Shown piece after piece: positions 4,362 to 7,633 of a stretch of DNA of 7,633 bases. The position numbers were made by a program, and so were the translations under genes. The notes under the pieces are model-generated. The model searched no databases, had not been told where the DNA came from, and saw nothing but the letters and a program-made list of their open reading frames with translations. Origin of the DNA: Candidatus Parcubacteria bacterium. GTDB taxonomy: Bacteria; Patescibacteriota; Patescibacteriia; JAACEG01. Positions within the stretch are counted from its first letter, which is position 1; every line of letters begins with the position of its first letter. The stretch spans positions 1-7,633 of the forward strand of contig JAGLTA010000028.1 of assembly GCA_023135505.1 (NCBI GenBank). Direction: 5' to 3'.

Positions 4362-5003
4362 ATGGACAATTTATTTTTACTTTTATTTCTCGTCTCAGTT
4401 ATTACATTAATTGTTGGTTTGATTAAACCAGATATTTTTGTTCGTTTTTTAAAAGAGCGAGCAACACGAAAAGGCACAGCAATAATTTTTGGAATTTCTG
4501 CCTTAGCATTTTTTATTTTGTTTGGAATTACAATAGAATCCACTCCACAAATGCCACAAGTTGCACAAGAAAATAAAATTTTTGAAAATATTGAGACTGA
4601 TAAGCAAACAGTAAAAACTAATGACGAGCAAGAGAAGAAGGAAGCAACAAACAAGAATGAAATTATAGAAAAGCCCAATACTCAAAAAGAAGAAATCGCA
4701 AATAAAGAAACAGCAACTGCTCCTATAAAAAAAGAGTCGGCAGCCCAGGCAACTGCACAAGCCCAACAAACAGATAGAGAAAATATGCTTACAATTTTAA
4801 AAGCAAACGCTTCTTCAAAATGGGGTACAAATTATGAAATGGTCCAGTATGAATACAACAATCAAGCTGGAGCCTACGAATGGATAATGTCGCAAACGGA
4901 ATATTCAAACATTATGACTAGTGCAAAACAAAAATGGGGCGATGACTACGAAATGGTTAAATACGAATATAATAATCAGGTTGAGGCTTATAATAATTTA
5001 TAA
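4362..5003 (+). CDS. Membrane protein with two C-terminal 38-residue repeats, function unknown
   Basis: The 213-residue product has two transmembrane helices (about 4-21 and 38-57) separated by a basic loop KPDIFVRFLKERATRKG, then a polar low-complexity linker rich in K, E, T, Q and A (about 62-140), then two tandem repeats. Each repeat carries KWG-x(2)-YEMV-x-YEYNNQ-x(2)-AY; the tryptophans at 154 and 192 are 38 residues (114 bases) apart. The DNA of the repeats has diverged while the protein pattern is kept, which argues for selection. If the basic loop is cytoplasmic, both the N-terminus and the linker with repeats lie outside (inference). I do not know a named family for the repeat. The gene ends 32 bases before the nuclease gene on the same strand, so the two are probably an operon. 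G+C is low, as in the nuclease gene. No Shine-Dalgarno sequence is present. Confidence 0.8.
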   Translation: MDNLFLLLFLVSVITLIVGLIKPDIFVRFLKERATRKGTAIIFGISALAFFILFGITIESTPQMPQVAQENKIFENIETDKQTVKTNDEQEKKEATNKNEIIEKPNTQKEEIANKETATAPIKKESAAQATAQAQQTDRENMLTILKANASSKWGTNYEMVQYEYNNQAGAYEWIMSQTEYSNIMTSAKQKWGDDYEMVKYEYNNQVEAYNNL

Positions 5004-5035
5004 AATCTGAAATATAAGTTAAATAAGATTATCTC

Positions 5036-6529
5036 ATGATTACTCAAAGAAATATACAAGCTGAAAAGCAAAATTTCTCATCTGGTAAAAAGATTAAATA
5101 TCTGTTAGATAACGACTATTTTTTTGTTGAAGAATTTGCTCGAAAAACTTATGAAAAAGAAAGTCTTTTTTCTGTCTGGACAGAAAATAATTATTGGTGG
5201 GAAATATACGTTTTATTATTTTGGGATATTATATTTGCTAAAATTGATGGTGTTTGGAGTCCAGAGTTTGGCGAAAATTTTCCTAACGAATATCAAGACA
5301 TGCCTCGAGATTTTTTTTCTGATAGTTTTTATTCAACAAGAGAAAGCCTATTAAAAAATAAATTGAAAGAACTTGCAAATACTGATATAAAAGAAGTTTT
5401 AGTTAATTCATATAAAAATAACTTTAAAAAACATTGTAGACCTATTGAAAACTGGGATAAATTTTCAATAGATCAGTTGTGTATTGCTGTTGATGTAATG
5501 GAAAAGGATAAATTATTGAGCATTATAAAAAGATTACTCAAAAATTTTAGTTATAATAGATCAGGGCTTCCAGATTTATTTGTTTATTCAAAAGATAAAT
5601 ATTTTTTTGCAGAAGTAAAAAGCGAAAAAGACAAAATTTCAACCAAACAAATAGAATGGCACTCTTTTTTGTCCGATGAACTTAATATTGATGTTGAAAT
5701 ATTTTTAGTCAACAAAAATGAGAAAAATAGAAATAAAAAAGGTAAAAGAAAAATCAAAATATCATTTGGCAAATCTACTTCAAAAAAAAGAGAGGAAGCA
5801 ATAATTTTTATAGAAAAACAGAAAACGTTTGAAAAAATAGAAGAAAAAGGCGACACTATTTACTCCGCTTATTTTGATATTGAGAATATAGAAAATTTAT
5901 ACACCATGCTTGACTATACAAGTGGTTGGAAAACACAAAATATAGAGATAGACGGAAAGCCTATACACTCAACTATACTGCGTAATGGTTTATGGTGTTA
6001 TAAAGAAAAAGTGAAAACAGGCAAATCTTTAGATTATTGTCGAAAAAATGAATATGACGGCAGTGTAAATAAATTCGGATGTAAAAATTTTTATTTTAAT
6101 GAGTTAGAACAAAATTCGTGGCAAGAATATGGATATATTGACAGTCAAAATGGTGAGTGGATTTTCAATAAAGATAAAATAAAAAAAGAGATAGATCGTC
6201 AATTTCAGCAGTTAAGCGTCTGCCCAATTTTTAAACCTGATAAAATACTAAAATTATTTGAAAATATACCTGAAAAAGTAAACCCCAAAATTGATAATTC
6301 TTGGTCTTTCGTTGATAATGATTTTAATAACTGGATTTGGAAAAACGGAAAATGGCAGACCGACTGGGATGATAAAAAATTTCCTGGATATTCTATGATG
6401 GTGGGCATAGAGAGAAATAACAAGAAATATCAAAAAATATCTAATACTATCAATATTGAAGCACAATCAGAAATTAAAGAAAAAAAGAAAGGCTTTTGGA
6501 AAAGTTTATTTAATACAACTATTATCTAA
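5036..6529 (+). CDS. FAN1-like VRR-NUC nuclease with cysteine-containing C-terminal extension
   Basis: The 497-residue product has a PD-(D/E)XK nuclease of the VRR-NUC type in a FAN1-like arrangement. Seen: WWEIYVLLFWDIIFA (54-68) and PRDFFSDSFYSTRESLL (90-106), which match the helical lead-in of FAN1-type nucleases, then the catalytic core RSGLPDL (175-181) with D180, AEVK (192-195) with E193 and K195, and KQIEWHSFL (204-212) with Q205. All core residues are kept, so it should cut DNA with a divalent metal; FAN1 proteins resolve branched or crosslinked DNA (family knowledge). A basic linker (226-251) leads to an unrecognised C-terminal half (about 260-497) with C321, C335 and C349, each 14 apart, and C396, perhaps a zinc site, plus many aromatic residues. 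There is no helicase domain. The gene is AT-rich (13 G/C in 60 at 5401-5460) and is flanked by tRNA-Ser fragments, pointing to transfer. A defence or element-maintenance role is possible but unproven. Confidence 0.8.
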   Translation: MITQRNIQAEKQNFSSGKKIKYLLDNDYFFVEEFARKTYEKESLFSVWTENNYWWEIYVLLFWDIIFAKIDGVWSPEFGENFPNEYQDMPRDFFSDSFYSTRESLLKNKLKELANTDIKEVLVNSYKNNFKKHCRPIENWDKFSIDQLCIAVDVMEKDKLLSIIKRLLKNFSYNRSGLPDLFVYSKDKYFFAEVKSEKDKISTKQIEWHSFLSDELNIDVEIFLVNKNEKNRNKKGKRKIKISFGKSTSKKREEAIIFIEKQKTFEKIEEKGDTIYSAYFDIENIENLYTMLDYTSGWKTQNIEIDGKPIHSTILRNGLWCYKEKVKTGKSLDYCRKNEYDGSVNKFGCKNFYFNELEQNSWQEYGYIDSQNGEWIFNKDKIKKEIDRQFQQLSVCPIFKPDKILKLFENIPEKVNPKIDNSWSFVDNDFNNWIWKNGKWQTDWDDKKFPGYSMMVGIERNNKKYQKISNTINIEAQSEIKEKKKGFWKSLFNTTII

Positions 6530-6557
6530 AATACCATTTAGCCATATTCCAATATCG

Positions 6558-6573
6558 TCCCTACCTCTCCGCA
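6558..6573 (+). repeat. tRNA-Ser 3'-end remnant, possible far att site
   Basis: Sixteen bases, TCCCTACCTCTCCGCA, match the 3' end of tRNA-Ser(GCT) (4144-4159) and of tRNA-Ser(TGA) (3790-3805) at 15 of 16 positions each. The preceding sequence is not tRNA-like, so it is a fragment and not a gene. With the copy ending near 4270 it brackets the low-G+C two-gene segment, as attL/attR repeats do around an integrated element. Confidence 0.55.
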
Positions 6574-6583
6574 GTTATTTATC

Positions 6584-6612
6584 TTGACAAAAACAAAAAA
6601 TTTATTCATAAT
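6584..6612 (+). promoter_or_regulatory. Promoter of the ATP synthase operon (TTGACA-17-CATAAT)
   Basis: A consensus -35 TTGACA (6584-6589) is 17 bases before CATAAT (6607-6612). The predicted start near 6619 leaves a leader of about 44 bases before atpZ. The spacer begins with AAAACAAAAA, as in the candidate promoter at 3498-3525. Confidence 0.7.
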
Positions 6613-6662
6613 AATTAATGATGTGGAAAATTCCGCAGTTTTTTTAACCCTTTTTAATTTTT

Positions 6663-6944
6663 ATGGGCAGCGAGAAAAACAATTGGTGGCAGCCCGGCGT
6701 TGAACTTTTTTTGAAATTGTCAGGATGGATTGCCGTTCCGATTATAGCGGCTATTTTTTTGGGAAAATGGCTGGACGATAAGTATGGCACAGAACCCAAG
6801 CTGTTTTTACTATCCGTTTTTATCGCGTTTATAATTTCCAATATCGGAATTGTTTATAACGCAATCAGAGCCATGAAGGATTTGGATAATTTAAGTAAAA
6901 ATAAAAAAGATGAGCCAGACAGCAAGCAGCGCGGAACAAAATAA
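6663..6944 (+). CDS. atpZ: AtpZ/AtpI family protein, accessory to F0F1 ATP synthase
   Basis: The 93-residue product has two transmembrane helices (about 15-33 and 47-67) joined by GKWLDDKYGTEP (34-45), the signature of the AtpZ family (ATPase_gene1). These small proteins lie at the head of atp operons and help assemble the c-ring or supply Mg2+ (family knowledge; the exact role differs between species). The polar tail after residue 70 is lysine-rich and cytoplasmic. It is the first gene after the promoter at 6584-6612 and overlaps atpB by 35 bases, which suggests translational coupling. No Shine-Dalgarno sequence precedes the ATG; the upstream bases are mainly T. Confidence 0.88.
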   Translation: MGSEKNNWWQPGVELFLKLSGWIAVPIIAAIFLGKWLDDKYGTEPKLFLLSVFIAFIISNIGIVYNAIRAMKDLDNLSKNKKDEPDSKQRGTK

Positions 6945-7633
6945 TAGCGAACATCAGGAAATACTTCATGAAACAACTCTGTTTGCCGAGCCGATTTTTC
7001 ATTTTAAAAATTTTACCGTTACGAACGCTCTGTTTGTAAGTTGGATAGTCGTTCTTTTGATAATAGTTTTATCTTTGTTTATTAAAAAAAGGATCAGAAA
7101 AGTTCCGCGCGGCGCGCAGAATGTCGCCGAAGTTGTAATTGAAAAAGCGATTGAACTGTGCGACAGCGTGACTAATTCAAGAAAAAAATCGCTTAAAATA
7201 TTTCCTTTTGTATTCGCCTTTTTTATATTTATCCTGTTAAATAATTGGTTTGGATTACTGCCCGGAGTAGGATCAATCGGTTTTATTGAGGAGCATAACG
7301 GACACAGTATGTTTATCCCTTTTTTGCGCGGCGGAACAGCTGATCTTAATACGACTTTAGCGCTGTCTTTAATTGCCATTATTGGAACTCATCTGTTGGG
7401 AATAATAACGATAGGGCTTTGGAGCCATATCAATAAATTTATAAATATTAATGCTCTGCTGGCAGTTCCGAAAAAAATCATAAAAGACCCGAGCATTCTT
7501 TTAGTTAATCCGATTAAATTTTTTGTCGGCATAGTTGAAATAATAGGGGAGATCGCCAAAGTCGCGTCGCTTTCTTTCAGGCTGTTCGGCAATATATTCG
7601 CCGGAGAGGTTTTATTGATTTCAATGGCGGCAA
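6910..7633 (+). CDS. atpB: F0F1 ATP synthase subunit a, cut by the right window edge
   Basis: Subunit a forms the two proton half-channels next to the c-ring in the cytoplasmic membrane. From the ATG at 6910 the frame is open for 241 codons to the window edge. Seen: a polar N-terminus, a first helix (about 40-58), LLNNWFGLLPGVGSIGF (109-125), TADLNTTLALSL (143-154), and the proton-path segment IVEIIGEIAKVASLSFRLFGN (from 208), ending in FAGE (230-233). R224 matches E. coli aR210, the essential arginine; E210 matches aE196 and E233 matches aE219 by exact spacing. The last helix, with the usual H/Q positions, lies outside the window. The start is the only ATG suitable ahead of the first helix; it lies inside atpZ (35-base overlap) and has only a weak AAAAAG before it. 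G+C is higher than in the preceding nuclease gene, as expected of a core gene. Confidence 0.95.
   Translation, partial: MSQTASSAEQNNSEHQEILHETTLFAEPIFHFKNFTVTNALFVSWIVVLLIIVLSLFIKKRIRKVPRGAQNVAEVVIEKAIELCDSVTNSRKKSLKIFPFVFAFFIFILLNNWFGLLPGVGSIGFIEEHNGHSMFIPFLRGGTADLNTTLALSLIAIIGTHLLGIITIGLWSHINKFININALLAVPKKIIKDPSILLVNPIKFFVGIVEIIGEIAKVASLSFRLFGNIFAGEVLLISMAA

Noticed and set aside
4346..4769. Minus-strand frames rich in cysteine and phenylalanine
   Set aside because: They are antisense to the lysine/glutamate-rich linker of the membrane protein gene; the composition is an artefact.
6540..6575. A third complete tRNA-Ser gene
   Set aside because: Only the 3' 16 bases match; no D, anticodon or variable arm can be formed upstream.
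6999..7592. Minus-strand frames of 126 and 67 codons
   Set aside because: They lie antisense to atpB, which carries the essential conserved residues.

Overview
The window looks like a streamlined, AT-rich bacterial genome of the Patescibacteria (Candidate Phyla Radiation) type, probably parcubacterial. This is an inference from gene style: a divergent RecG, an atpZ-atpB start of an ATP synthase operon, small uncharacterised membrane proteins, very short spacers, and an almost complete lack of Shine-Dalgarno sequences before the start codons. No rRNA or marker gene is present to settle the phylum.

Layout, left to right. The minus strand carries the N-terminal third of recG (running off the left edge), a low-G+C gene of the YjbQ/UPF0047 family, a membrane-anchored DUF2807-type beta-repeat protein split by a -1 frame change (two reading frames, 1468-2468), a 67-residue two-helix membrane protein, tRNA-Arg(GCG), and a two-helix membrane protein driven by a perfect consensus promoter (TTGACA-17-TATAAT). 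The strand then switches. On the plus strand come tRNA-Ser(TGA), a GIY-YIG nuclease gene beginning one base after that tRNA, tRNA-Ser(GCT) five bases after the nuclease gene, and a partial second copy of the tRNA-Ser(GCT) 3' half whose T-loop is split by exactly 40 bp made of two perfect hairpins. A visibly AT-richer pair of genes follows: a membrane protein ending in two 38-residue repeats, and a FAN1-like VRR-NUC nuclease with a cysteine-containing C-terminal extension. A 16-base remnant of a tRNA-Ser 3' end closes this pair. The window ends with a good promoter, atpZ, and most of atpB (cut by the right edge).

How it fits together. recG and atpZ/atpB are core housekeeping. The segment from about 3717 to 6573 reads as a tRNA-Ser integration hotspot: two tRNA-Ser genes, two nucleases, a tRNA 3'-half duplication starting in the anticodon loop, a far-end tRNA fragment and low-G+C cargo. 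No integrase is visible, so it would be a remnant or a cargo-only island. Three related intergenic palindromic repeats (2775-2811, 3626-3677, 4211-4256) suggest a small dispersed hairpin family resembling REP/REPIN elements.

Most notable for follow-up: the double-hairpin insertion in the tRNA copy, with covarying stems and a conserved CATCCG/CGGATG apex; the nuclease plus membrane-protein cargo as an undescribed pair; and the split DUF2807 gene, whose overlap contains a correctly phased A-AAA-AAA heptamer followed by a 6-bp hairpin. No stretch longer than 300 bases lacks a gene.
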